A stretch of 14,462 bases of DNA, taken from assembly GCA_964636575.1 (NCBI GenBank), contig CAZWSE010000083.1, positions 1 to 14,462 on the forward strand, given 5' to 3'. The translations under genes and the position numbers were made by a program. This DNA comes from CAZWSE01 sp964636575 (GTDB lineage: Bacteria; Pseudomonadota; Alphaproteobacteria; Rhodobacterales; Rhodobacteraceae). Below the pieces are notes generated by a model. The model saw nothing but the letters and a program-made list of their open reading frames with translations, had not been told where the DNA came from and did no database searches. Of the stretch, positions 5,693 through 13,069 are shown one piece after another. How positions within the stretch are numbered: position 1 is the first letter of the stretch; every line of letters starts with the position of its first letter.

Positions 5693-7540
5693 TTATTGAG
5701 ACTGGGCCTTGCGGGCCTTCAGGTTGATCGTTTTCTCGGCTGCCCGTTCTGAGGCTTGGGTTTCCTGAACCGCTTCGGCCACCCGACCATCGTTTGTCAC
5801 GTCATCCAGCACCAATTGATTGAGCGAACACCACATCGGATAGTTGACCCATCCCGCATGATCCCGAATGGCCGTATCAAGGGCCCGCACATTCCAGAAA
5901 GGGCTGCGGCCGGACACAACCGACCATCTGTCAGGTTGGTCTCGCAAATAGTGGCTGTGCCGCCATTGGATCGACGCTTCATTTCGTTCTTTTGCAATGT
6001 TTGCAGCCGCCGAAAAGTCTCCTTCTTCACGCGTTAGACCGTAGTCCCAGCCGTCATTGTCAAAACGCTTTTGGGCGTATCCACTTTCTCTTTGCTGCCG
6101 TTCTTGTTGTTCGGCTTGCTGTAACCGCACCGTCGTCAGCCAGCCCGTCGCCGGATCACACCAGGATTCATTCGGTCGTCCGCTTTGCTGGAAACTGGCC
6201 TTGGTGCCTGTGCCTGTGTTGACGCTAAGCTCATGGGTTGAACCAGCGGCAGCACTGTTCAGTTGAAATTGCGTTTCATACTCGGGCGACAAGTGCCCGA
6301 TCGCCTGTCGCTGTTCGGGGTCTGTCTTGCCTGCCAACCGCTGGGCCAAAGGAAACAAGAACCCTGTCGAGGTGTCATACTCGATCCGCCTGTTTTTACG
6401 CTCAATCCCCGACCAATTGTTCGTGGACGTCACCGCGATGTAGACGGGACGCTGTGTTAAGGGGAATGCACGTCGCCAGTTGCGCAGGTTTTCTGCCTGT
6501 TTAGGATCAGTCTGCCCCTGCCCGTCAGTTGCGGTCAACGCATTGAAATCACGCGGTAATCCGGCGTCATCGCGCAGCTTACGTTGCAGTTGCGTCCATT
6601 TGGCGGCTTCAGACGCAGGATTAAAGAGCACCACCAGATCCCCCAAGGGAGGCGCAAGCGCACGTCCCGCCCGTGCCCCGCCGTTTTGTTTTCGATCCTC
6701 CAAAGCCTGCATCGTGCGCCGGTTCATGATGTTGGCCATGATGTTGCCGCCCAACGAATGGCCAACGATCAGATACTTGTCCGCTGTGGTCCGACCTGCA
6801 TCGAGGCGCAGCCTGTCTTGAACGCGTTCCAGAATTTGCTCGACCGGAGCGCCCTGGCCATCCGACAGTTCCTCGCTTTTGGCCTTCCGGTTCCAAAAGG
6901 TCGTTGCCGCAAGAACCGCAAAGGGAGAGACCGCCGCGTTGTTGGTCAGTAGGGGTTCTGGAAAGGACCGACCACGCCAGCCCACAAACAGCCCAGTAAG
7001 ATCGGCATTACAATACTGCCCCTGCTCTACGCAGCGCGTGTTCAACGCGGACCGCGCATATCCCAATAGGATACGAAACTTGCGCACATCATTGTCCCGC
7101 AACGACGCATCGTGCCGCCATCCATGCACAAACGCGATCACATAGTTCTGCCGTCCGGCCTGCTTTGTGTTTTCCAGATGTGCTTCAAGCGCTTCGAGCT
7201 GCGCGGGCACCCGCTGTTCCAGTGCGTCGTTAAGTTCAACAAAAGCCAGCGTAAATTCATCGGTCTGCGCAAGAGTTTGGTTTTGCGACGCCGCGATCTG
7301 CGACCATGTTTGTTCGTCTTTCTCTAGCGCTGCGGCTGGAAGATCGGGCACCTTATGCCGCTGTACAAAGCACCGGGCGGCTGTGTTCTTCTTTTGCCGC
7401 GCTGGCTCTAGGTTCAACGCACCCAAGGCGATCACATTCTGGCACACCGCCTGATCCGGTCCCAAGTCACGGTGTGTTTGCCGCGTCGGCGCGCACCCGA
7501 CGCTTACCAACGCCAAGAATGCGATCAATATCCGTATCAT
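5693..7540 (-). CDS. Large alpha/beta-hydrolase-like lipoprotein
   Basis: 615 residues. Start ATG at 7540 has GGAG 8 nt upstream; a TTG one codon earlier is possible. The N-terminus MIRILIAFLALVSVGCAPT is a signal peptide with a likely lipidated Cys16, although Ser at -3 is not the usual Leu/Val. The hydrolase core shows the oxyanion-type strand AFVHGWRHD (HGW about 139-141) and the nucleophile elbow VGHSLGG (Ser262). The fold resembles the DUF900-type esterase/lipase-like families. The acid and His are not certain; IRDHAGW (about 558-564) is one possible His. The C-terminal half (about 400-615) matches nothing I know and contains a Gln/Glu-rich helix (LQQAEQQERQQRE). Substrate unknown; it probably acts at the membrane on the periplasmic side. 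It ends 66 nt before the Lrp-type gene on the same strand and lies divergent from hisB. Confidence 0.8.
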   Translation of the reverse strand: MIRILIAFLALVSVGCAPTRQTHRDLGPDQAVCQNVIALGALNLEPARQKKNTAARCFVQRHKVPDLPAAALEKDEQTWSQIAASQNQTLAQTDEFTLAFVELNDALEQRVPAQLEALEAHLENTKQAGRQNYVIAFVHGWRHDASLRDNDVRKFRILLGYARSALNTRCVEQGQYCNADLTGLFVGWRGRSFPEPLLTNNAAVSPFAVLAATTFWNRKAKSEELSDGQGAPVEQILERVQDRLRLDAGRTTADKYLIVGHSLGGNIMANIMNRRTMQALEDRKQNGGARAGRALAPPLGDLVVLFNPASEAAKWTQLQRKLRDDAGLPRDFNALTATDGQGQTDPKQAENLRNWRRAFPLTQRPVYIAVTSTNNWSGIERKNRRIEYDTSTGFLFPLAQRLAGKTDPEQRQAIGHLSPEYETQFQLNSAAAGSTHELSVNTGTGTKASFQQSGRPNESWCDPATGWLTTVRLQQAEQQERQQRESGYAQKRFDNDGWDYGLTREEGDFSAAANIAKERNEASIQWRHSHYLRDQPDRWSVVSGRSPFWNVRALDTAIRDHAGWVNYPMWCSLNQLVLDDVTNDGRVAEAVQETQASERAAEKTINLKARKAQSQ

Positions 7541-7666
7541 CAAATCCGCTCCGTCGAAATCGTCGTCTTAAATTACGCCTAGCCTAAGCCCAAAGCCCCC
7601 GATTCCCCTAATCTTTCGCGTCGCGCCTTTGTCGCCACAGCACCCACTTGCCTTGAATACCCCCCT

Positions 7667-7694
7667 TTGCACATGAGGTTGCCCCACCTATAAG
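7667..7694 (+). promoter_or_regulatory. hisB promoter
   Basis: -35 TTGCAC (7667-7672), 16-bp spacer, -10 TATAAG (7689-7694), giving a start near 7701. This leaves a short leader with AAGGA (7711-7715) placed 7 nt before the hisB ATG. The divergent region 7541-7666 shows no leader-peptide or attenuator-like His codon run. Confidence 0.55.
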
Positions 7695-7722
7695 CGCCTC
7701 AAGAACTCAAAAGGACCCGCCA

Positions 7723-8310
7723 ATGCGCACCGCCCAGATCATTCGCAAAACCGCTGAAACCGAGATTGATGTGACCCTGACCCTTGATGGCACAGGCGCT
7801 TATGACAATCAGACTGGCATCGGCTTTTTTGACCATATGCTGGACCAACTGGCCCGCCATTCGCTGATCGACATGACCATTCGCGCGACCGGTGATTTGC
7901 ACATTGATGACCACCACACCGTTGAGGACACAGGCATCGCCATCGGGCAGGCCTTGACGCAGGCTTTGGGCGACAAGCGCGGGATCCGTCGGTATGGATC
8001 ATGCCTTTTGCCGATGGACGACGCCCAAGTCCGCTGCGCCCTTGATCTGTCCGCCCGTCCCTACCTGATCTGGAATGTTGACCTGCCGACCCCCAAAATC
8101 GGCAGCTTCGACAGCGAATTGGTGCGCGAATTCTTCACCGCTTTCGCCACCCACGGCGGCATCACATTGCACATTGATATGATCCACGGGATCAACAGCC
8201 ACCACATTGCAGAGGCCACGTTCAAATCTGTCGCCCGCGCCCTGCGCGACGCGGTAGAGGTCGACCCCCGCAAGTCAGGTGACATTCCATCGACCAAGGG
8301 TGCCTTGTAA
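7723..8310 (+). CDS. hisB: Imidazoleglycerol-phosphate dehydratase
   Basis: 195 residues, the usual length of the monofunctional enzyme (no HisB-N phosphatase domain). It dehydrates imidazole-glycerol-3-phosphate to imidazole-acetol-phosphate in histidine synthesis. Manganese-binding signatures are intact: HHTVED (64-69) and HHIAEATFK (160-168), plus GFFDHMLDQLARH in the N-terminal repeat. The start is fixed by AAGGA 7 nt upstream and a good promoter. The gap to hisH is 5 nt, so the two are co-transcribed. Confidence 0.97.
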   Translation: MRTAQIIRKTAETEIDVTLTLDGTGAYDNQTGIGFFDHMLDQLARHSLIDMTIRATGDLHIDDHHTVEDTGIAIGQALTQALGDKRGIRRYGSCLLPMDDAQVRCALDLSARPYLIWNVDLPTPKIGSFDSELVREFFTAFATHGGITLHIDMIHGINSHHIAEATFKSVARALRDAVEVDPRKSGDIPSTKGAL

Positions 8311-8315
8311 ACCCG

Positions 8316-8951
8316 ATGCTAACGGCCATTATCGACTACGAAAGCGGCAATCTTCATTCAGCCGAAAAAGCCTTTCAACGCATGGCGTTAGAGGTTGGCA
8401 GCGGTGATGTTGTGGTCACCGACGACGCTGATGTCGTGGCCCGCGCCGACCGCATTGTTTTGCCCGGCGATGGTGCCTTTCCGGCCTGTCACACCGCTTT
8501 GACATCCCATGGTGTTTTTGAGGCCTTGAAAGAGGCTGTTGAGACCAAAGGCCGCCCGTTTCTTGGTATCTGCGTTGGGATGCAACTGATGGCCACTTGG
8601 GGGCGCGAATATTCAGACACCAAAGGTCTGGATTGGGTCGGTGGTGAGGTCGTGCCGATTGCTCCAAAAGACCGGTCCTTCAAGGTGCCCCATATGGGGT
8701 GGAACGATTTGGTGCTGGACGCCCCCCACACTGTGTTCGAAGGCGTAGAGACCGGCGATCACGTGTACTTCGTCCATTCCTACCATTTCGATGTGGCTGA
8801 CCCGACCGAGCGTCTGGCCCATGTCGACTATGCAGGCGATATTACGGCCGTGATCGGCACCGGAACGATGCTCGGGATGCAGTTCCACCCCGAGAAAAGC
8901 CAGTCTGTCGGATTGCGCATGATCGCCAATTTCCTGCGCTGGACGCCCTAN
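8316..8951 (+). CDS. hisH: Imidazole glycerol phosphate synthase, glutamine amidotransferase subunit
   Basis: 211 residues; supplies ammonia from glutamine to HisF. The class I amidotransferase triad is visible: Cys86 in LGICVGMQL, His191 and Glu193 in QFHPEKSQ. The last readable codon is Pro (8946-8948), followed by TA and then the gap. Because the protein already has full family length and ends in the usual NFLRW helix, TAN is almost certainly TAA or TAG, with its third base hidden in the gap at 8951. Reading on through the Ns would give an artificial tail. It starts 5 nt after hisB; HisF is encoded 2 kb downstream. Confidence 0.94.
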
Positions 8952-9050
8952 NNNNNNNNNNNNNNNNNNNNNNNNNNNNNNNNNNNNNNNNNNNNNNNNN
9001 NNNNNNNNNNNNNNNNNNNNNNNNNNNNNNNNNNNNNNNNNNNNNNNNNN
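8951..9050. other. Assembly gap (100 N)
   Basis: Exactly 100 undetermined bases, the conventional placeholder for a gap of unknown size. It falls between the convergent 3' ends of hisH and the DUF2147 gene. The true interval may be shorter or longer and may hold a terminator or a repeat. Confidence 0.98.
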
Positions 9051-9443
9051 TTACTTAACGCGCTTCCAAGCGCCGCCATCACGGCAAATACCAAGGATAC
9101 AGCCCGAAACAGATAAGCTGCTGCCGCTCAGCTGCATTTTGGCGTTATAGGTCTTGTCACGGTCCGGCGCCCAGACCTTACCGCCTGAATAGGCACCGCC
9201 ACCTTTGGGTTCCATATCCCAGATGATCCGCTTGCCCACGTTCTCAGAGGCATAAGTGGACCCATCCGCATTGAACGATTTCACAAGCGTGCCGCATACC
9301 GCAGCCCCGCAGGCTTTGACATCCACATAGCCATATTTGCCATTGTCGTCTTTTGGGGTCTGCCACGTGCCAAGCACCGGATCAGCCATAGCGCCGGTTG
9401 CCAAAGCCATGGCCCCTGCGGCTGCAAGAATAAGGTGTTTCAT
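9051..9443 (-). CDS. Exported DUF2147 family protein
   Basis: 130 residues. The ATG at 9443 is preceded by GGGAGG about 8 nt away and opens a signal peptide (MKHLILAAAGAMALATGAMA, cleaved about residue 20); the frame is open further upstream but without a start of comparable quality. The mature domain fits DUF2147: DPVLGTWQTPKDDNGKYGYV, CGTLVKSF, a central GKVWAPDRDKTYNAKM and the end LGICRDGGAWKRVK. Four cysteines (two close pairs) could form disulfides in the periplasm. The stop codon TAA is the very first triplet after the assembly gap. It is transcribed against the his genes and lies between hisH and hisA. Function unknown. Confidence 0.88.
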   Translation of the reverse strand: MKHLILAAAGAMALATGAMADPVLGTWQTPKDDNGKYGYVDVKACGAAVCGTLVKSFNADGSTYASENVGKRIIWDMEPKGGGAYSGGKVWAPDRDKTYNAKMQLSGSSLSVSGCILGICRDGGAWKRVK

Positions 9444-9578
9444 TGATCGTCCTCCCTGTTGCGGCAAACCCTGCCCGATCTGCGCGCACTTTGGCAAGCC
9501 TGACCATACGTCCAGTTGCAATCCGCGGCCCCTTGGGCAATGAAGCGCGCAACAGCTTCAAACCGAAAGACAAGGCCC

Positions 9579-10295
9579 ATGATCCTATACCCTGCGATTG
9601 ATCTCAAAGACGGTCAGGCCGTGCGTCTGGTGCATGGGGATATGGATCAAACGACGGTTTTCAATGATGATCCGGCGGCCCAAGCGAAAGAATTCGTCGC
9701 CGCAGGCTGCGCATGGCTGCATCTGGTCGACCTCAACGGCGCTTTCGCAGGCACACCCGTCAATGCAGCTCCGGTCGAGGCGATCCTGAAAGCCTGCCCC
9801 GTGCCCGCACAACTCGGCGGAGGGATCAGAGACATGCAAACGATCGAACGCTGGTTGGACAAAGGCTTGGCGCGGGTGATCTTGGGCACTGTTGCAGTCG
9901 AAAACCCCGATCTGGTGCGTGAGGCCGCACGCGCCTTTCCGGATCAAGTTGCGGTCGGCATTGATGCTCGGGGCGGCAAGGTCGCGACCAAAGGCTGGGC
10001 GACAGAAACCGATGTCGAGGTCACAGATCTGGCCAAATCCTTTGAAGACGCAGGGGTCGCAGCCATCATCTACACAGACATCCTGCGCGACGGGGCCATG
10101 AAAGGGCCAAACATTGCGTCAACAGAAGCCCTGGCACGGGCCGTCTCCATCCCGGTGATCGCATCCGGCGGGGTGTCCTCGCTGGATGATCTGACGGCCC
10201 TCAAAAACACAAATGTCATCGCAGGGGCCATTTCAGGACGGGCGCTCTATGACGGAGCAATCGACCTGCAAGAGGCCCTAAAAGCCCTAAGCTAA
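9579..10295 (+). CDS. hisA: ProFAR isomerase (phosphoribosylformimino-AICAR-P isomerase)
   Basis: 238-residue (beta/alpha)8 barrel enzyme, normal length. It catalyses the Amadori rearrangement of ProFAR to PRFAR. The catalytic aspartates are Asp8 (YPAIDLKDGQ) and Asp129 (VGIDARGGKV); the phosphate-binding loops LGGGIRD (about 79-85) and IASGGVSS (194-201) are intact, as is YTDILRDG in the C-terminal half barrel. ATG 9579 gives the canonical N-terminus MILYPAIDLK and has ACAAGG upstream; longer starts are not supported. It stands alone between two opposite-strand genes, so it needs its own promoter in 9444-9578 or read-through from hisBH. Confidence 0.97.
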   Translation: MILYPAIDLKDGQAVRLVHGDMDQTTVFNDDPAAQAKEFVAAGCAWLHLVDLNGAFAGTPVNAAPVEAILKACPVPAQLGGGIRDMQTIERWLDKGLARVILGTVAVENPDLVREAARAFPDQVAVGIDARGGKVATKGWATETDVEVTDLAKSFEDAGVAAIIYTDILRDGAMKGPNIASTEALARAVSIPVIASGGVSSLDDLTALKNTNVIAGAISGRALYDGAIDLQEALKALS

Positions 10296-10341
10296 TTCTT
10301 CTTGGGCAAAATACCTCGGGGGCGGCCCCTGCCAAGGGGAC

Positions 10342-10388
10342 GGGGGCAGCGCCCCCAATCCAATAAATCGCGTGGCGGCGCAGCCGCC
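10342..10388. repeat. Twin GC-rich palindromes between hisA and DUF302 gene
   Basis: GGGGGC-AGC-GCCCCC (10342-10356) and GGCGGC-GCA-GCCGCC (10374-10388), the second directly abutting the stop codon of the - strand gene. A further GC-rich imperfect repeat (GGGGGCGGCCCC) lies at 10319-10330. No T-runs follow, so these are REP-like or rho-assisted 3'-end elements rather than classical terminators. Only one copy is present in the window. Confidence 0.6.
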
Positions 10389-10829
10389 TCAATTGCCTGC
10401 CGCAACACCGGTCAGCTTTTTCAACGCGCCCTGCATCTTGGCAATATAAGGCGCACCGGCATGGGCATCGCCAGACAGCATTGTGGCAGGATCTTCATAA
10501 GCGATGACGGTGCCGTCGGCACCTTGATACACCAGCACACGCAACGGCAGCAGCAATCCGGCCTCGCGGTCATTCTGGATCGCAGGAGTGCCCAGCGCAG
10601 GGTTGCCGAAGATCAAAAGCTGGGTGTCGGGCAATTCCATATCCACCTTAGCCGCCCCGCCGGCATGATCAATACGGGCAAACACGGTGGCGCCAGCACC
10701 GGTGACAGCCGCAACCAAAGCATCCATGGCCTCGGCAACGGATCGGTCAGATTTGACTTCGATCGTACCTGAGATGGCAGATGTGGCGAGCGTTGTGGCC
10801 AAAGCGGCGCTGGCAAGGGTGCGTTTCAT
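10389..10829 (-). CDS. Exported DUF302 domain protein
   Basis: 146 residues. MKRTLASAALATTLATSAISG is a signal peptide; GGAGA lies about 8 nt before the ATG. The mature part matches DUF302: TVFARIDHAGGA, MELPDTQLLIFGNPALGTP, the hallmark AGLLLPLRVLVYQ and a closing YEDPATML. The domain often occurs alone in periplasmic proteins of unknown role. It is transcribed against hisA and hisF and splits the cluster a second time. Its 3' end is marked by the palindromes at 10342-10388. Confidence 0.9.
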   Translation of the reverse strand: MKRTLASAALATTLATSAISGTIEVKSDRSVAEAMDALVAAVTGAGATVFARIDHAGGAAKVDMELPDTQLLIFGNPALGTPAIQNDREAGLLLPLRVLVYQGADGTVIAYEDPATMLSGDAHAGAPYIAKMQGALKKLTGVAAGN

Positions 10830-10931
10830 GAAAAGATCTCCGTATTGTTGTCATGCCATTGCGCAACAAAACGACCTTCGCGTCCAATCACGTCTCTGGC
10901 ATAACCCCAAGATTGGCGCTAAACCGCGCCC

Positions 10932-11693
10932 ATGCTCAAGACACGCATCATCCCCTGTTTGGACGTGGCCGATGGCCGCGTGGTCAAAGGCGTGAACTTT
11001 GTGGGCCTGCGTGATGCAGGTGATCCGGTGGATGCAGCCCGCGCTTATGACGCCGCTGGCGCGGACGAGCTGTGTTTTCTCGATATCCACGCCACCCACG
11101 AGAACCGTGGCACCATGTTCGATATGGTCACCCGCACGGCAGAGCAATGCTATATCCCGCTGACCGTCGGCGGCGGGGTACGCACGGTCTCGGACGTGCG
11201 CGATCTGCTGCTGGCAGGGGCAGACAAGGTCAGCTTCAACTCAGCCGCTGTAGCCAATCCAGATGTTGTCGCGGACGCCTCGGACCATTTTGGCAGCCAA
11301 TGCATCGTCGTGGCCATAGACGCCAAAACCGTCAGCCCCGGAAAGTGGGAAATCTTCACTCACGGCGGGCGCAAACCCACCGGCATTGATGCGGTCGATT
11401 TTGCCCGCACGGTCGCCTCCAAAGGCTGCGGAGAAATACTGCTGACTTCAATGGACCGTGACGGCACCAAAGCGGGGTTCAACCTCCCCCTCACCCGTGC
11501 GATCAGTGATGCGGTCAATGTGCCCGTTATTGCATCCGGCGGCGTTGGCACGCTCGATCATTTGGTCGAAGGCGTCACAAAAGGCGGTGCGAGCGCGGTG
11601 CTCGCGGCTTCTATCTTCCACTTTGGTGAGTTCACAATCGCCGAAGCCAAATCCCACATGGCTGCGGCCGGTATCCCCATGAGGCTCACATGA
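10932..11693 (+). CDS. hisF: Imidazole glycerol phosphate synthase, cyclase subunit
   Basis: 253 residues, normal length. With HisH it turns PRFAR and ammonia into imidazole-glycerol-phosphate and AICAR. Catalytic Asp11 (IIPCLDVADG) and Asp130 (VVAIDAKT) are present, with phosphate loops VGGGVRT (79-85) and IASGGVGT. The start ATG gives the canonical MLKTRIIPCLD. Its last bases overlap hisE (ATGA, 11690-11693), so translation is coupled. The promoter is not clear in 10830-10931; TTCGCG 17 nt from CATAAC is a weak candidate. Confidence 0.97.
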   Translation: MLKTRIIPCLDVADGRVVKGVNFVGLRDAGDPVDAARAYDAAGADELCFLDIHATHENRGTMFDMVTRTAEQCYIPLTVGGGVRTVSDVRDLLLAGADKVSFNSAAVANPDVVADASDHFGSQCIVVAIDAKTVSPGKWEIFTHGGRKPTGIDAVDFARTVASKGCGEILLTSMDRDGTKAGFNLPLTRAISDAVNVPVIASGGVGTLDHLVEGVTKGGASAVLAASIFHFGEFTIAEAKSHMAAAGIPMRLT

Positions 11694-11995
11694 CGCTGGA
11701 CGATCTTTACGCAACGATCCTTGCCCGCAAGTCGGCAGCGCCGGACAGCAGCTGGACAGCGACGCTTTTGGCGAAAGGCCCCGAAAAATGCGCCGAAAAG
11801 TTTGGCGAAGAGGCCGTCGAGGCGATCATTGAGGCTGTCAAAGGCGACAAGGCGGCGCTGACCACTGAGGCGGCAGATGTGCTCTATCACCTGCTGGTTA
11901 TGCTGGCCGCGCGGGATGTACCGTTGCAAGACGTGATGGACGTGCTTTCAACACGCCAAGGCACCTCGGGGATTGACGAGAAAGCCAGCCGCTAG
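11690..11995 (+). CDS. hisE: Phosphoribosyl-ATP pyrophosphohydrolase
   Basis: 101-residue monofunctional enzyme hydrolysing PR-ATP to PR-AMP, the second step of histidine synthesis. The MazG-like metal site is visible: E36, E40, E41 and E44 in EKFGEEAVE, and E60/D63 in EAADVLYHLL. It overlaps the hisF stop by 4 nt. No HisI domain is attached; hisI must lie elsewhere. No terminator is seen in the 93 nt that follow. Confidence 0.96.
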   Translation: MTLDDLYATILARKSAAPDSSWTATLLAKGPEKCAEKFGEEAVEAIIEAVKGDKAALTTEAADVLYHLLVMLAARDVPLQDVMDVLSTRQGTSGIDEKASR

Positions 11996-12022
11996 GCCAC
12001 CTTTGCGTTAACCTCTTTTAAT

Positions 12023-12037
12023 TTAAGTAAAATTTAA
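12023..12037. promoter_or_regulatory. Perfect CtrA-type box (TTAA-N7-TTAA)
   Basis: TTAA (12023-12026), GTAAAAT, TTAA (12034-12037), embedded in a direct repeat of AATTTAAG with an 11-bp period (12020-12027, 12031-12038). It lies 51 nt before the ATG at 12089, a position typical for CtrA-controlled promoters. Two further TTAA tetramers (12008, 12018) lie nearby with the wrong spacing. Confidence 0.55.
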
Positions 12038-12088
12038 GACGTAAGCGCGTACCTGAAAGCCTCTCTCCTCTTAGGAAAAGGCAATCGG

Positions 12089-12547
12089 ATGTCCCATCTT
12101 AGCACTCTCGCCCTTGCGGCAGCCCTGTCTGCGGTTCCAAATCTGGGGGTTACAGACACCCTGACATTTACCAAGACAGATGCCTTTTTTGCCCCCCACG
12201 CCCATTCAATCGCTTATAGCGCGCCTCCAGAAATGAGCTTGATTGACCACCACAAACACGCGCGGGTCTATCTGCCGGTTTGGGATGTCAGATCGCTTAA
12301 AATGGAAGTGCCTTGGGACATTGGGTACGATATGCCCATCAAACCCAGATCCCTGTCATTGCTGAACACGTCCGGAAATGTGTACTGGCAAACGCATCTG
12401 CGCCCTGAACCCGCGGCCCCTGCCTCTGCGCGGCTGGCCGCGGTTTCATTGCCTGCCTCTGCTGGGTTTATGTCGCTGGCGCTGTTTGCGTTGTGGATGG
12501 GGGCAAATGCCCGCAAAACCCAAGCCCTGCGCAGACGCTACAACTAA
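12089..12547 (+). CDS. Small protein with VSLPAS tail (VPLPA-CTERM-like)
   Basis: 152 residues, function not recognised. AGGAAAAGG (12072-12080) lies 8 nt before the ATG. The N-terminus (MSHLSTLALAAALSAVP) could be a weak signal peptide, although it has no Lys/Arg at its start. The middle is soluble, with many His and Pro residues (PHAHSIAY, DHHKHARVYLP) and a Trp-containing stretch (EVPWDIGYD). The C-terminus has the three parts of a sorting tail: VSLPAS (119-124), a hydrophobic helix (about 125-138) and a basic end (ARKTQALRRR). It differs from classic VPLPA only by Ser for Pro at the second position. A plain membrane anchor is the alternative. It shares the CtrA-type box with the first VPLPA-CTERM gene's upstream region, and its stop overlaps the convergent CoA-binding gene. 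Confidence 0.7.
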   Translation: MSHLSTLALAAALSAVPNLGVTDTLTFTKTDAFFAPHAHSIAYSAPPEMSLIDHHKHARVYLPVWDVRSLKMEVPWDIGYDMPIKPRSLSLLNTSGNVYWQTHLRPEPAAPASARLAAVSLPASAGFMSLALFALWMGANARKTQALRRRYN

Positions 12548-13014
12548 AGCTTGCTCGAAATCACGCCGGTCGCGAACCCGCCCATGCGCAATTCGCCAAA
12601 GAGCCGCTGATATTCGATCTTGGGGCAGCGGTTCATGATGACATCCACACCCGCAGCGCGGGCGACCTCAGCCGCTGGCCCGTGTTCGACGCCAATTTGC
12701 ATCCAGACAGTTTTGAGCTGCGGAAAGACTTCAAGCGCTTGATCGACAATGGCAGGCACGGCGTCGGATCGGCGGAACACATCGACCATGTCTACAGGCG
12801 CCCTGATCTCTGACATATCCCCGTAGACCGTTTCCCCTAGCAGGGTCTGGCCCGCAGCCCCGGGGTTCACCGGAATGACCCGCATGCCCTTAAGCTGCAA
12901 GTACCGCATTACAAAATAGCTTGGCCGCACCGGATTGGTCGAGGCCCCTATCATTGCAACAACCTTTGTGCGTTGCAAAACTGTGCGAAGATGTGCGTCT
13001 GTGTACGTTTCCAT
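12544..13014 (-). CDS. CoA-binding domain protein (YccU type)
   Basis: 156-residue cytoplasmic Rossmann-fold protein. Hallmarks: VVAMIGASTNPVRPSYFVMRYL (residues 18-39), VIPVNPG (47-53), GETVYGDMSEI, DMVDVFRR, VWMQIGV (103-109) and IMNRCPKIEYQRL (126-138). This is the CoA_binding_2 / succinyl-CoA-synthetase-like domain found as a single-domain protein in many bacteria; ligand and physiological role are poorly defined. ATG at 13014 is chosen because AGAGGGG precedes it; a GTG two codons earlier lies too near this site. Directly upstream is a terminator-like hairpin (13044-13069), which leaves only about 30 nt for a separate promoter. Its stop overlaps the + strand gene's stop by 3 nt. Confidence 0.9.
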   Translation of the reverse strand: METYTDAHLRTVLQRTKVVAMIGASTNPVRPSYFVMRYLQLKGMRVIPVNPGAAGQTLLGETVYGDMSEIRAPVDMVDVFRRSDAVPAIVDQALEVFPQLKTVWMQIGVEHGPAAEVARAAGVDVIMNRCPKIEYQRLFGELRMGGFATGVISSKL

Positions 13015-13043
13015 ACCCACCCCTCTACCTCAGAGCGTTTGGG

Positions 13044-13069
13044 AAAAAAAGCGCCCCTAGCGGGGGGGC
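13044..13069 (-). terminator. Rho-independent terminator or attenuator hairpin
   Basis: Read on the - strand: GCCCC, short loop, GGGGC, GC, then seven Ts. Stem bases are 13065-13069 and 13053-13057; the T-run corresponds to A13044-13050. It ends transcripts coming from the zinc-ribbon/rlmB side, yet lies just 30 nt upstream of the CoA-binding gene start. Confidence 0.75.

Noticed and set aside
8951..9116. hisH reading frame continuing through the Ns to 9116
   Set aside because: Frame continuity through unknown bases is meaningless; the protein is complete at Pro211 and the next codon begins with TA.
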